A stretch of DNA of 64,000 bases from Rhizobium rosettiformans (GCF_016806065.1 NZ_CP032405.1:4058001-4122000); one strand, 5' to 3'. Shown: positions 1-7,868, counted from the stretch's first letter. Notes: generated by a model from the letters alone, not told the origin. Translations and numbers: made by a program.

Positions 1-64
1 TCAGTGTGACCTCCTCCGCACCATCGAGAAGTGAACTGAATTCCTCCGGCCACATACGTCTCAT
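1..64 (-). CDS. 5' fragment of an unidentified gene
   Basis: An ATG at 64 on the minus strand is preceded 7 nt upstream by a strong GGGGAGGAG ribosome-binding site. The frame stays open to the left edge, giving MRRMWPEEFSSLLDGAEEV and two more residues. Only 21 codons are visible, too few to name a family. The region up to 211 separates it from the next minus-strand gene and shows no other coding signal. Confidence 0.4.
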   Translation of the reverse strand, partial: MRRMWPEEFSSLLDGAEEVTL

Positions 65-211
65 GACAGTGCTCCTCCCCGAGCGCGTTGATGGTGACAG
101 GGGGAGTGTAGCGTGTCTTGCGCCGGAAACAACGCCAGATCGGGCAATCATCGAACGACGCCTGAGCGGCGCCACGCGATTGCCCATCTGGACAGGCTTT
201 AGACCGACCGC

Positions 212-532
212 TTATTCCGTGCAGCCGGTGTCCTTCAGCGCCTGGGCGTGGAAACGGCGCAGTGCCGCCTCGATATCGGTCTTGCTCAACGAGTGCCCGG
301 CGGTCGCCAGATCCCGCGACAGCCGCGCGATCACGTCGCCGTCGCCTGTCACCACGTGATCGACGGCGTGTAGATCGCGAGCATAGCGGCCGAGGTCGTC
401 GCCGGTGAAGCCGATCAGCGAGCCGGCCCAGTAGCCGGCAAGGAGATTGCGGCGGGCACGGATGCTGCCGAGGCCATCGTCCTCATGCGGGTGAGCGGAT
501 TGGGCGACGGTCTTCACAATGGTCAGCGTCAT
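212..532 (-). CDS. DUF1476 / ATPase inhibitor subunit zeta paralogue
   Basis: Protein of 106 residues. Its middle and C-terminus follow the DUF1476 pattern: RARRNLLAGYWAGSLIGFTG, then a helix ending in the GDGDVIARLSRDL stretch, then a C-terminal amphipathic helix. In Paracoccus the family member zeta inhibits the F1-ATPase; most rhizobia also carry a canonical copy elsewhere. The N-terminus (MTLTIVKTVAQSAHPHEDD) differs from the classic zeta start, so this looks like a diverged paralogue. An ATG at 556 would add 8 residues, but the best Shine-Dalgarno (GAGGAGG) lies between the two ATGs and serves the one at 532. It follows the upstream small gene closely and is probably co-transcribed with it. 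Function is inferred from the fold family only. Confidence 0.7.
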   Translation of the reverse strand: MTLTIVKTVAQSAHPHEDDGLGSIRARRNLLAGYWAGSLIGFTGDDLGRYARDLHAVDHVVTGDGDVIARLSRDLATAGHSLSKTDIEAALRRFHAQALKDTGCTE

Positions 533-559
533 GGATCGATTTTCCTCCTCGGTCATGAA

Positions 560-862
560 TCAGGCTTCCGCTTCTGCGGAGATGAGATAGTTGGCGACAG
601 GCGCGCAGGCCGCATTGTTGGCATCGAGCAATTCTGCCGGGCTTGTAAGCCCGGTCGTCACCGATATTGCCGTTGTCGCGGCCCACCACAGATCACCGCT
701 CGCGCGATCGACGAGCGCAGGGCCGGTCGTGCGAAGACAGTCACCCACCTGGGCAACGACCTGGACGGGCGCCTGCATCTCCTCGAGCCTCTGGCGGATA
801 TCTGCTTCGACAGGATCGATGACAAATGCGGCAAAAAGCGATGCGATCCAGTCACCGATCAT
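560..862 (-). CDS. Small hypothetical protein upstream of the DUF1476 paralogue
   Basis: A 100-residue protein starting MIGDWIASLFAAFVIDPVEAD. The short hydrophobic N-terminal segment (about residues 5-15) is followed by a soluble, Ala-rich body with two cysteines (DCLRTT and NAACAP). No family is recognised. It ends 27 nt before the preferred start of the zeta-type gene, which suggests a bicistronic unit. The paired cysteines and N-terminal hydrophobic stretch would fit an envelope-facing protein, but no clear signal peptidase site is visible. Confidence 0.55.
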   Translation of the reverse strand: MIGDWIASLFAAFVIDPVEADIRQRLEEMQAPVQVVAQVGDCLRTTGPALVDRASGDLWWAATTAISVTTGLTSPAELLDANNAACAPVANYLISAEAEA

Positions 863-1271
863 CGGAAGGTCTCCGACCTCGCCGACATCAGACCATGCGG
901 AATCGGCTGGCGAATACGCGGCTTCGGCATGCCTGGGCGAGGATGGGCAGCGTCATGGGCCGGGAAACGCCCCGGTGAAATCAGGATGGAGTGGTGGTGT
1001 CTCATGGACTGGTCCTTGGACCGGCAGCGGTGTCGAAAAAGGTCCGACATCGCAAGAGCGCCGGAGGCTCTTGCCAGAGGGGCCCGGACCAGCGGGTTGA
1101 CGCTGATATGACAATCGATTCGGGCGTCTTCAAGGCATCGGGATCAACCGATATGAAAAAGTCGGGCCATGCAGCCGGGGTCTTGTCTGGCCCCTTGTTG
1201 CATGGCCCGGGCTGCGGGCGATCAAGGCTCACGCGTTCGGGCGAAAGCCGATCGGCTCCGCAGCCATGGCG
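863..1271. other. Gene-free gap with a long inverted repeat (1163-1209)
   Basis: About 400 bp without a convincing gene on either strand. It contains a perfect 11-bp inverted repeat, CGGGCCATGCA at 1163-1173 and TGCATGGCCCG at 1199-1209, around a 25-nt loop with inner GGGG/CCCC complementarity. It lies 3' of the minus-strand secreted-protein gene, so it could be a transcription or processing signal for that transcript. There is no T-tract of the kind expected for a strong intrinsic terminator. Confidence 0.45.
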
Positions 1272-1640
1272 TCAGTGGCGAATGACCGGGCAGCCGCGGA
1301 CATTGGCGAAGACCATCCGGTCGCGACCGCCGTGACGCACACCGGCCACCACCACGCGCCGCGGCGTCACATCGGCGACGAAGGCGCGGCGCAAACCGTT
1401 CCAGCGCGCCTTTTCCACGGCCTGATGCGGACGGCATTCACCGCGACGGGGCCCATCCCAGCCCGGACGGTCCCAACCCGGGCGGTGGCCGGGGCGATCC
1501 CAGCCGGGGCCGCCATGGCGGGGACCTTCGATATAGACACCCCAGCCGAAGCTGTCGGCCGAAGCCGTGCCGGCAAGGCCCGTGGTCGCCATGACCGAGA
1601 CGATGGCTGCGAGACCGATTTTGCGAAGCATGCCGATCAT
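1272..1640 (-). CDS. Secreted Gly/Pro/Trp-rich protein of unknown function
   Basis: A 122-residue protein with a Sec signal peptide: charged MIGMLRKIG, a hydrophobic core, then a cleavage site after TASA (about residue 28). The mature N-terminal half carries short PGWDRPG-type repeats (GPGWDRPGHRPGWDRPGWDGP), and the C-terminal half is Arg/Val-rich with two Cys (ECRPHQ and RGCPV) that could form a disulphide. The start at 1640 was chosen because AGGAGAGAG sits just upstream; an in-frame ATG at 1685 lacks this and would bury the signal peptide. Similar secreted small proteins are common in Rhizobiaceae, but no function is known to me. Confidence 0.75.
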   Translation of the reverse strand: MIGMLRKIGLAAIVSVMATTGLAGTASADSFGWGVYIEGPRHGGPGWDRPGHRPGWDRPGWDGPRRGECRPHQAVEKARWNGLRRAFVADVTPRRVVVAGVRHGGRDRMVFANVRGCPVIRH

Positions 1641-1794
1641 TTTCTCTCTCCTAGGACTGGCGCATCCCGGCGCCTTGGTTTCCATCCCGCCGTTACGAGC
1701 GATTGAGGAGAGAGTAGATGCGCCTCACTGAACGCAGTCCGAATCCGTCATTCAGGCACGGTTCACCTTGCCATGGCAGATGCACCGCGACCCC

Positions 1795-2211
1795 TCAGAC
1801 ATGAAGGATGACCTCTCGGCGATGCGGGCTGTCGCGGTGTTCGAAGAGATAGATGCCCTGCCATGTTCCGAGCAACAGGCGCCCCTCGGAAAAGGGAACG
1901 GAGAGTGACACCGGCAGAAGAGCCGCCTTGATATGCGCCGGCATGTCATCCGGCCCCTCGTCGCGATGGGTGATGTAGTTCATCGCCGGATCCGTCGTCG
2001 GTGGCACGAGGCGGCGGAAAAAGGCCTTGAGATCGACCTGAACGGAGGGATCGGCGTTTTCCTGGATCAGAAGCGAACAAGAGGTGTGGCGCACGAAGAT
2101 CGTCAGGACACCCTCGTCAGCGCCGCTGTCCGCAAGAAATCTGCGGGCGCCATCCGTGAACTCGTAAAGCCCCTGTCCGCGCGTGGCGATCACCAGTCGC
2201 TGCATTGCCAT
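1795..2211 (-). CDS. YjbQ / UPF0047 family protein
   Basis: A 138-residue protein of the YjbQ (UPF0047) family, annotated in some databases as a secondary thiamine-phosphate synthase because the E. coli protein has weak activity of that kind. The family signatures are present in order: HTSCSL (42-47), ENADPSV (51-57), EGPDDMPAHIK (85-95) and LGTWQGIYLFEHR (114-126). The conserved histidines and acidic residues in these blocks form the presumed metal and active site. Length is normal for the family. The start at 2211 has AGGGAT upstream; ATG at 2205 is an alternative. It is divergent from the UPF0303 gene. The true physiological role is unresolved. Confidence 0.88.
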   Translation of the reverse strand: MAMQRLVIATRGQGLYEFTDGARRFLADSGADEGVLTIFVRHTSCSLLIQENADPSVQVDLKAFFRRLVPPTTDPAMNYITHRDEGPDDMPAHIKAALLPVSLSVPFSEGRLLLGTWQGIYLFEHRDSPHRREVILHV

Positions 2212-2315
2212 TTCAAATATCCCTTTATGCTTCGGCGGGGAGAACCGGGCGCCACCCCTAGCCTATCCGGACCACCCTCTGTAGTCTCGCGCCGACAAAC
2301 GGAGGACCGTCCATC

Positions 2316-2777
2316 ATGAGCCTGATCGAAACCATCGAGAGACAGGAAAGCCTGCTCGTTTTCAAGAGCTTCGACGAAAACGTGGCGCTCGATATCGGTC
2401 AGCGTCTCGTAGACCTGGCACTATCGCAGAAGGCGCCCGTGGTCATCGATATCCGCACCTCCGACCGCACGCTGTTTCACGCCGCCCTGCCCGGCGCCTC
2501 GCCGGACAATGACCACTGGGCGCGCCGCAAGAGCAATGTGACGCTGCGCATGCACAAGGCCTCCCTTCGGGTCGGCGAACTCAATCGCGCCCGTGGCCGC
2601 AGTGTATCAGCGGATATCGGGCTCGATCCCATGGACTATGCCGATCACGGCGGCAGCTTTCCGGTCCGTGTGGAAGGCACCGGCGTCGTCGCGGCCATCA
2701 CCGTCTCCGGCCTGAAGTCGGAAGAGGATCATGCGATGATCGTGACTGTCTTGGAAGCCTATCTCGGCACCGGCTGA
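2316..2777 (+). CDS. UPF0303 / heme-degrading (HbpS-like) domain protein
   Basis: A 153-residue cytoplasmic protein of the UPF0303 family. The fold is shared with GlcG/HbpS proteins, and databases call it a heme-degrading domain. Family features are the N-terminal LLVFKSFDENVALDIG stretch, VIDIRTSDRTLFHAALPG (about 42-60), NDHWARRKSNVTLRMHKAS (about 65-83) and the closing GSFPVR...GVVAAITVSGL segment. Length matches the family. It stands alone between the divergent yjbQ gene and the convergent NTF2-like gene. Heme binding is a family-level inference and has not been shown for this subgroup. Confidence 0.8.
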   Translation: MSLIETIERQESLLVFKSFDENVALDIGQRLVDLALSQKAPVVIDIRTSDRTLFHAALPGASPDNDHWARRKSNVTLRMHKASLRVGELNRARGRSVSADIGLDPMDYADHGGSFPVRVEGTGVVAAITVSGLKSEEDHAMIVTVLEAYLGTG

Positions 2778-2789
2778 AGAGCGCCTCGC

Positions 2790-3170
2790 TTAAGGACGCG
2801 TTCCCGCATAGAGGCTGAGCCGAAGGAACAGATCGCTCTCGCGCTCTAGCACAAGGACGGCTGGCAGGGCATATGGCCCCTCATCGGCCTCGGCGCCGCC
2901 CTCGGCGTCGCGCCGGTCCGAACCGTTCAGCGTACATTCCACCGCAACGCGAAAGCCTGCGGCATCCGTCATCACGACATGATCCGACAGCGTGATGCCA
3001 TGGCGCAGAACATAAGCGGCCAGCGTGTCCCGGAAGGAGGCATGGCCGATCACCCGGATCCCATCCGGCAGGTCGAGCACCGCCTCCTCCTCGAACATTG
3101 CGAGAAGCCTATCGAAGTCATGCCGATTGAGGGCATCGATGACGGCAAGTGTCTGTTCTTTCAGGGACAT
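2790..3170 (-). CDS. SnoaL/NTF2-like domain protein
   Basis: A 126-residue single-domain protein with the NTF2-like cone fold. The N-terminal helix pair (EQTLAVIDALNRHDFDRLLA) is followed by the strand MFEEEAVLDLPDGI and the helix SFRDTLAAYV. The C-terminal sheet carries AVECTLNGS and ends LFLRLSLYAG. Such proteins are ester or ring hydrolases, isomerases or ligand-binding proteins; no catalytic set is clear here. The start at 3170 is preferred because AAGGAG stands 8 nt upstream; an ATG at 3194 lies before that site. Confidence 0.7.
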   Translation of the reverse strand: MSLKEQTLAVIDALNRHDFDRLLAMFEEEAVLDLPDGIRVIGHASFRDTLAAYVLRHGITLSDHVVMTDAAGFRVAVECTLNGSDRRDAEGGAEADEGPYALPAVLVLERESDLFLRLSLYAGTRP

Positions 3171-3245
3171 GGGCCTCTCCTTCTTCTCAGACAAGATAGG
3201 CCTGTCAGCGCGGGAAGCAAGATGCCGCCCCCGGGCGCCCAGGCG

Positions 3246-4148
3246 TCACGGAATTGGACGCAACACGCGGGCGGATGCACGGATCACGGCTTCGGTGATC
3301 GGTTTCATCGCGCCGGCCACGGAGCGGCTGACATGCCAGTAGAGCGGCACGTCGAGCGGCTTTCCCGGCACAACTTCCCGCAGACGTCCATCGGAAAGAG
3401 CGGCACCGGCAAGCAGTTCGGGGTTCATGCCCCAGCCAAGGCCGGCAATGGCCGCATCGACAAAGGCGTGGCTGGAGGGCAGCCAATGCGACGGACCAGT
3501 TGTTGCGACACCCAGCACCTCCTCCGCCCAGCGGACCTGAAGCCGGTCCTTGGAGTTGAAGGTGATGACGGGAGCCCGGCCGAGGCTGGCCGCAGTCACC
3601 CTGTCACCCTCGAACCATTGCGCCATGAACCGAGGGCTTGCGGTCGCCAGATAGCGCAGCGTTCCGAGTGGTCGGCAATCGCATCCCTGGACCGGTTTGG
3701 CCGAGCCGCTGATCGCAGCCCGCACCTCGCCGCGCTTCAACCAATCGGCACTGTGATCCTGATCGTCGATGACGAGATCGAACAAGACACCCTCGATATC
3801 CTGCATGGCAGCCACGAACCAGGTTGCCAGGCTGTCGGCATTGACGGCAAGCCGCAGCGTCGGGAAGCCGGCAGCGTCGCCGCCTGTGTGCGCAGAAAGC
3901 CCGAGATCACGGCGCACCCCCTGTTCCAGGAGACGCACCTCTTCGGCATGACGAAACAGGCGCTCCCCGGCCTCGGTCGCCCGGCATGGCTGGGAGCGGA
4001 TGACGAGCGATGTGCCGACCTGCTCCTCGAGCTGGCGCAGACGCTGTGAAATCGCCGATTGGGTCACATGCAGCATCTGGGCGGCACGCTCGAAACTGCC
4101 CGCGCGAAGAACGGCAGACAGGGCGGCGAGCTGAGCGGGATCAAACAT
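3246..4148 (-). CDS. ArgP/LysG-type LysR transcriptional regulator
   Basis: A 300-residue LysR-family regulator closest in pattern to ArgP (IciA)/LysG, which sense basic amino acids and activate an exporter gene. The N-terminal winged helix-turn-helix is clear (residues about 17-42, with SFERAAQMLHVTQSAISQRL), followed by the linker helix and a substrate-binding domain with NADSLATW near residue 103, typical of ArgP. It is divergently transcribed from an ArgO/LysE-type exporter 90 bp away, the classic arrangement of regulator and target. Self-regulation through the shared intergenic region is likely. Confidence 0.88.
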   Translation of the reverse strand: MFDPAQLAALSAVLRAGSFERAAQMLHVTQSAISQRLRQLEEQVGTSLVIRSQPCRATEAGERLFRHAEEVRLLEQGVRRDLGLSAHTGGDAAGFPTLRLAVNADSLATWFVAAMQDIEGVLFDLVIDDQDHSADWLKRGEVRAAISGSAKPVQGCDCRPLGTLRYLATASPRFMAQWFEGDRVTAASLGRAPVITFNSKDRLQVRWAEEVLGVATTGPSHWLPSSHAFVDAAIAGLGWGMNPELLAGAALSDGRLREVVPGKPLDVPLYWHVSRSVAGAMKPITEAVIRASARVLRPIP

Positions 4149-4191
4149 CAGAAACCCTTATCCTGCATTAGACTTATTAGCTGTTCTAATT

Positions 4192-4210
4192 TGACTAGGG
4201 CGACTAGTCA
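4192..4210. promoter_or_regulatory. Inverted repeat in the argP-argO intergenic region
   Basis: TGACTAG-ggcga-CTAGTCA is a perfect 7-5-7 inverted repeat in the 89-bp gap between the LysR regulator and the exporter. LysR-family proteins bind dyads of this size with a T-N11-A core, so it is the best candidate operator for the divergent pair. An AT-rich stretch (4165-4190) next to it probably contains promoter elements. Confidence 0.5.
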
Positions 4211-4237
4211 AAGCGGCATCGTCAACGGGAGTTCGCC

Positions 4238-4837
4238 ATGTTCACTGCCGCCACCGCCGGGTTCCTGCTCGGTCTCAGCCTCATTGTCGCGATCGGCGCG
4301 CAGAACGCCTTCATCTTGCGTCAGGGTCTGCGGCGGGAACATGTCCTGCCGCTCGTACTCACCTGCGCGATCTCCGATGCGATCCTCATCGCTTTGGGTG
4401 TCGCGGGTTTTGCAACGATTCTGTCACGCCTCGACTGGCTGGAACCGGTGATGCGCTATGGCGGGGCCGCTTTCCTCACCGTCTATGCGCTACGCAGTGC
4501 CCATTCAGCATGGAGCGGGGTTGCAAGCCTGCGGGCGGGCGAAACCACCGCAACGAGCCTCAAAGCCGCCTTTCTCACCTGCCTTGCCTTCACCTGGCTC
4601 AATCCGCATGTCTATCTCGATACGGTCGTACTGCTGGGTTCGATATCGACCCGCTATGCCGGACAGGAGACGGCCTTTGCGCTGGGTGCGATGACCGCAT
4701 CCTTCACCTTCTTCTTCAGCCTGGGTTATGGCGCACGCCTGCTTGCCCCCTTGTTCGCGAGACCCGTCGCCTGGCGTATTCTCGATGGCCTGATTGCCCT
4801 CGTCATGGCAGCCATCGCCATTAAGCTGATCCTGTGA
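4238..4837 (+). CDS. LysE/ArgO family amino-acid exporter
   Basis: A 199-residue inner-membrane protein with about six hydrophobic segments, the size and layout of the LysE/ArgO superfamily. Signatures are GAQNAFILRQG (20-30) after the first membrane segment and NPHVYLDT (122-129) in the middle. Members export lysine, arginine and canavanine-like analogues, protecting against intracellular excess. The divergent ArgP-type regulator strongly supports a basic amino acid substrate; arginine or lysine cannot be decided from sequence. Confidence 0.88.
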   Translation: MFTAATAGFLLGLSLIVAIGAQNAFILRQGLRREHVLPLVLTCAISDAILIALGVAGFATILSRLDWLEPVMRYGGAAFLTVYALRSAHSAWSGVASLRAGETTATSLKAAFLTCLAFTWLNPHVYLDTVVLLGSISTRYAGQETAFALGAMTASFTFFFSLGYGARLLAPLFARPVAWRILDGLIALVMAAIAIKLIL

Positions 4838-4912
4838 ACTTGAGCCCGCTTCGACTTGGGCGACGGCCTGCGGTGGTATAGACCGGATGCAGGATGTCAT
4901 GAGGAGGGGCCG

Positions 4913-6061
4913 ATGTTTCTGACCAACCGCGATGTGATCGAGCTTCAGGCTTTTCGGCACGAGCTGCACCGTTATCCGGAAGTGTCGGGCGAAGAGCGGG
5001 AAACCGCCCGGCGCGTGGTCGAGGCCTTGCGGCCACTCGGACCCTCCCGGATCGTCACGGATCTCGGCGGTCATGGCGTTGCGGCCGTCTTTGACAGCGG
5101 ACTGACGGGCCCCACGCTTCTCATTCGCGCCGAACTAGATGCCCTGCCGATCGAGGAAAAGTCGCAATCCGCTCATCGTTCGACGATTGCAGGCAAGGGC
5201 CATCTTTGCGGCCACGACGGTCACTCGACCATCCTTCTGGCGCTGGCCCGGGGCCTGTCCCGGCAACCCATCGGCAAGGGACGCGTGGTGCTGCTGTGGC
5301 AACCGGCAGAAGAAGACGGAAGCGGGGCCGCTGCCGTGCTCGCCGATCCGCGTTTCGAGGAAATCCGCCCGGATTTCGCCTATTCCCTGCACAACATGCC
5401 GGGCCTTGCCTTTGGCACAGTTGCGCTGAAGAGTGGCCCGGTGAACTGCGCCTCGCGCGGCATGAAAATCAGGCTTTCGGGCAAGACCGCCCACGCCTCC
5501 CAGCCGGAAACCGGCATTTCGCCGATGGCGGCCATCTCCCGTCTGATGCCGGAGCTCACAGCCCTCTCGCATGGCGCACCGCCGTCGACGGACTTCACGC
5601 TGGCAACTGTCACCCACGCTTGGCTCGGCGAACAGGCCTTCGGGATTGCGCCGGGTGATGCGGAAATCTGGGTAACACTCAGAACCCTGGTCGACGACCG
5701 GATGGCCCATCTCTGCGAAAGGGCGGAAACACTCGTGATGGAGGCCTCGCGGACCGCCGGGCTGCAACACGACATCAGCTATCACGACATCTTCTTCCAC
5801 TGCGAGAATGCGCAGGAAGCCGTTGATCATCTGGAGGCGGCACTGCAGGCGGAAGGGATCCGCTTCGATGAAGGCAACCTGCCCATGCGGGCATCGGAAG
5901 ATTTCGGCCGTCTGCGCGCCGTCTGCCCCTCGGCCATGTTCTTCCTCGGCGCCGGCGAGAGCCACCCTGCCCTCCACAATCCCGACTACGACTATCCAGA
6001 TGACCTGACCGCAATCGGCGCCCGCATCTTCATGGCGGTCATCCGCAAGGCGCTCGGCTAA
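4913..6061 (+). CDS. M20 family amidohydrolase (hippurate hydrolase-like)
   Basis: A 382-residue dinuclear zinc amidohydrolase of the M20D group (hippuricase, IAA-amino acid hydrolase type). Motifs are LIRAELDALPIEE (70-82), CGHDGH (99-104), QPAEE (130-134) and a C-terminal HNPDYDYPDD that supplies the last metal ligand. The lid domain follows SGKTAHASQPETGISP. The likely reaction is hydrolysis of N-acyl amino acids; the substrate is unknown. The start at 4913 follows GAGGAGG by 5 nt; an upstream ATG at 4856 lacks this. It sits 75 bp after the amino-acid exporter on the same strand and may be co-transcribed with it. Confidence 0.88.
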   Translation: MFLTNRDVIELQAFRHELHRYPEVSGEERETARRVVEALRPLGPSRIVTDLGGHGVAAVFDSGLTGPTLLIRAELDALPIEEKSQSAHRSTIAGKGHLCGHDGHSTILLALARGLSRQPIGKGRVVLLWQPAEEDGSGAAAVLADPRFEEIRPDFAYSLHNMPGLAFGTVALKSGPVNCASRGMKIRLSGKTAHASQPETGISPMAAISRLMPELTALSHGAPPSTDFTLATVTHAWLGEQAFGIAPGDAEIWVTLRTLVDDRMAHLCERAETLVMEASRTAGLQHDISYHDIFFHCENAQEAVDHLEAALQAEGIRFDEGNLPMRASEDFGRLRAVCPSAMFFLGAGESHPALHNPDYDYPDDLTAIGARIFMAVIRKALG

Positions 6062-6072
6062 CGGCTTCGGCC

Positions 6073-7131
6073 TCAGCTGTCGGGAAAGCCGCGCTCCGCC
6101 CATTCGGAGCGCGGAACAGCCTTGCCCACCGACAGCGAGAAGCGCACGACCTCGGTCGCATTGTCGTCAACCTCGCAGCGCACGGCAATGTTGATCCAGG
6201 AGCCGTTGACATCTCGGAAGGCCGCGAGCGGCACGTCGACCACGTTACCCTCCCGCAGCCGCAGGATGGGCAGGAAATACGGCACATAGGCAGGTGTGCC
6301 GTTGCGAAGCTGCTGGCTCAGCTCGGTCCCGCACAGCTGGTCCCCGCGCTCCTGACGCGTCAGCCCGGCCATGGCCGTCATCGCCGCCCGATCGCCTGAA
6401 ATGGCCGAGGAGAAGAGTTCCGTCACCTCACGCGGTTCAAGCCGCGCTTCGGAGATAGCCGCGACGACGGCGGGGTCCGTCGGCTCTTCCCGAGCAGAGG
6501 CCTCGGCCTCGCCTTCCCCGTCATTGGTCTCCGCGGCAGCCTCCGGCAGCACTCCGTCGAGTGGCGGAGCTTCGGGCAGCGTGATCTCGGGCTGTGCCAG
6601 TGTCGGCGCAGCATCGGCGACTTCATCCGCCTCTTCCTGCATCTGAGCCTCCTCGGCGGTCTCGACCTCGGCCTCTGTCCCGCGAGAAAGCTCCGGTCCG
6701 CTGTCTCGCTCACCAAAGCGCACCACCGGCCGCAGCACGGGAATTGGGGCAGATGCTGCGTCGGGCAGCTCTGGTTCGGGCACCGGTGGTTGCTCGACGG
6801 GTTCCGGCTGCACTTCAGGTTCGGGTTCCGCGACCGGTTCTGGTGCCGGCGGCTCGGGCTCGGGTGCTGGCGGCTCGGCCTCTGCGGTTTCTTCGGGCGG
6901 AGGCTCCGATGCCTCAGGCTCTGGCTCTGGTGCAGCCTCCGGCTCGACCTCAGGCTCCGGTTCAGGCGGTGGCGCAACCAGCGTCACCTCGACTGCCTGC
7001 TCCTCCGGCGGAAGCTCAATCGGAGTATCGAAACTCAACAGAAAGACGGCCACTGCAAGCCCGTGCAGCAGCAGAGAAAGGGTCAGCCCTCCCCCGAAGC
7101 GCCGCCAGCCTGTCGTCTTGGTATCCTTCAT
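6073..7131 (-). CDS. DUF930 protein with TonB-like anchor and Pro/Glu linker
   Basis: About 352 residues. The N-terminus has one membrane anchor (LTLSLLLHGLAVAVFLLSF, about residues 15-33) as in TonB proteins. A long low-complexity linker of Pro-Glu-Pro repeats (about 48-125) and an acidic Ala/Glu segment follow. The C-terminal ~140 residues form the DUF930 domain (REVTELFSSAISGDRAAMTA onward) with CGTEL and RCEVDD cysteines. This suggests a periplasm-spanning protein with a folded C-terminal domain. DUF930 is largely confined to Rhizobiales and has no known role. ATG at 7143 is an alternative start; 7131 has a slightly better GGATCGGA upstream. The repeats make the DNA strongly periodic. Confidence 0.8.
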   Translation of the reverse strand: MKDTKTTGWRRFGGGLTLSLLLHGLAVAVFLLSFDTPIELPPEEQAVEVTLVAPPPEPEPEVEPEAAPEPEPEASEPPPEETAEAEPPAPEPEPPAPEPVAEPEPEVQPEPVEQPPVPEPELPDAASAPIPVLRPVVRFGERDSGPELSRGTEAEVETAEEAQMQEEADEVADAAPTLAQPEITLPEAPPLDGVLPEAAAETNDGEGEAEASAREEPTDPAVVAAISEARLEPREVTELFSSAISGDRAAMTAMAGLTRQERGDQLCGTELSQQLRNGTPAYVPYFLPILRLREGNVVDVPLAAFRDVNGSWINIAVRCEVDDNATEVVRFSLSVGKAVPRSEWAERGFPDS

Positions 7132-7197
7132 GATCCGATCCATAGCGACGATTGCGGCAAAAAGGGAGGTGGAAGCTGCAAAGAGGACATCCAGGCG

Positions 7198-7596
7198 TCA
7201 GGAAAGCAATCGTGCCGCGTTACCACCGTCTTCGACGATCCGCACTGCTTTGCGGTCGAACGAAACGAAAGCCTCCCCGCCCATCATCCGCCCGGAGAAA
7301 GCGATGACGCCATCAGCGAAATCACCACCCTGTTCGAGGACATTAAGCCCGTGCTGCGCCAGAGCACGGTCCACGACGACGTTGCTCGTTTCAAGCAGAC
7401 TGCGAACCACTCGGGCGATATCGACCTTCTGGACGCCATAGCTCCGATCCAGAACCCAGACAAGCTCGCAAAGTGCCTGAGGGGAAATGGCAACCAGACC
7501 GGCTTTCGTCAACATATCGAGTGCGACCTTCGACTGCTCTACATCGTCGCCGACGATGGCGCGCAGCAAGACATTCGTGTCAGCTATGATTTTCAT
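7198..7596 (-). CDS. PIN-domain toxin (VapC-like)
   Basis: A 132-residue PIN-domain protein, the ribonuclease toxin of a type II module. The four acidic active-site residues are visible: D6 in IADTN, E44 in CELVW, D95 in DFADGVIAF and D114 in SFDRKAV. The start overlaps the end of the antitoxin gene by 4 nt (ATGA), the usual coupling. It is followed by the DUF930 gene on the same strand after a short gap. The target RNA is unknown. Confidence 0.88.
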   Translation of the reverse strand: MKIIADTNVLLRAIVGDDVEQSKVALDMLTKAGLVAISPQALCELVWVLDRSYGVQKVDIARVVRSLLETSNVVVDRALAQHGLNVLEQGGDFADGVIAFSGRMMGGEAFVSFDRKAVRIVEDGGNAARLLS

Positions 7597-7868
7597 GGCA
7601 CACGATCCGAACCTTTGCCGGCAAGGGCACCGGCAGACGCGATCGCCTCATTCAATTCATCGACGGACAGGCTCCTGCCGTTGGTGCGCCCTTCAAGCAT
7701 CTGGGCGAGATCACCAAAGGTCCTCTCGGATCGCACCGCAGACAGCGCTGCACGACCATCAGGCAAGAGGTCGACTGCGACTTTGTCTCCCGGCCGCAAT
7801 CCGAGATGTTGAAGAACCTCCTTCCGGAGGGTGACCTGCCCCTTGGCTGTGATGCTGAGCTTTGTCAT
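7593..7868 (-). CDS. AbrB/MazE-type antitoxin partner of the PIN toxin
   Basis: A 91-residue antitoxin with an N-terminal swapped-hairpin AbrB/SpoVT DNA-binding domain (MTKLSITAKGQVTLRKEVLQ, then LGLRPGDKVAVDLLPDGR) and a C-terminal tail (TFGDLAQMLEGRTNGRSLSV) that presumably wraps the toxin. The start at 7868 has AAGGAG 8 nt upstream; an in-frame start at 7886 lies before that site. It probably represses its own promoter with the toxin as co-repressor, as in other VapBC-like pairs. Confidence 0.85.
   Translation of the reverse strand: MTKLSITAKGQVTLRKEVLQHLGLRPGDKVAVDLLPDGRAALSAVRSERTFGDLAQMLEGRTNGRSLSVDELNEAIASAGALAGKGSDRVP

Noticed and set aside
485-1111. Plus-strand frames of 208 and 169 codons
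   Set aside because: They overlap each other and the minus-strand unit at 212-862, lack good ribosome-binding sites and have Arg-rich shadow composition.
2979-4049. Plus-strand frame of 356 codons opposite the argP-type gene
   Set aside because: Antisense to a LysR gene with an intact helix-turn-helix and to the NTF2-like gene.
6780-7000. Dense DNA repeats that could suggest a CRISPR or tandem-repeat locus
   Set aside because: The periodicity is explained by Pro-Glu codon repeats in the DUF930 protein linker; there are no unit spacers of CRISPR type.
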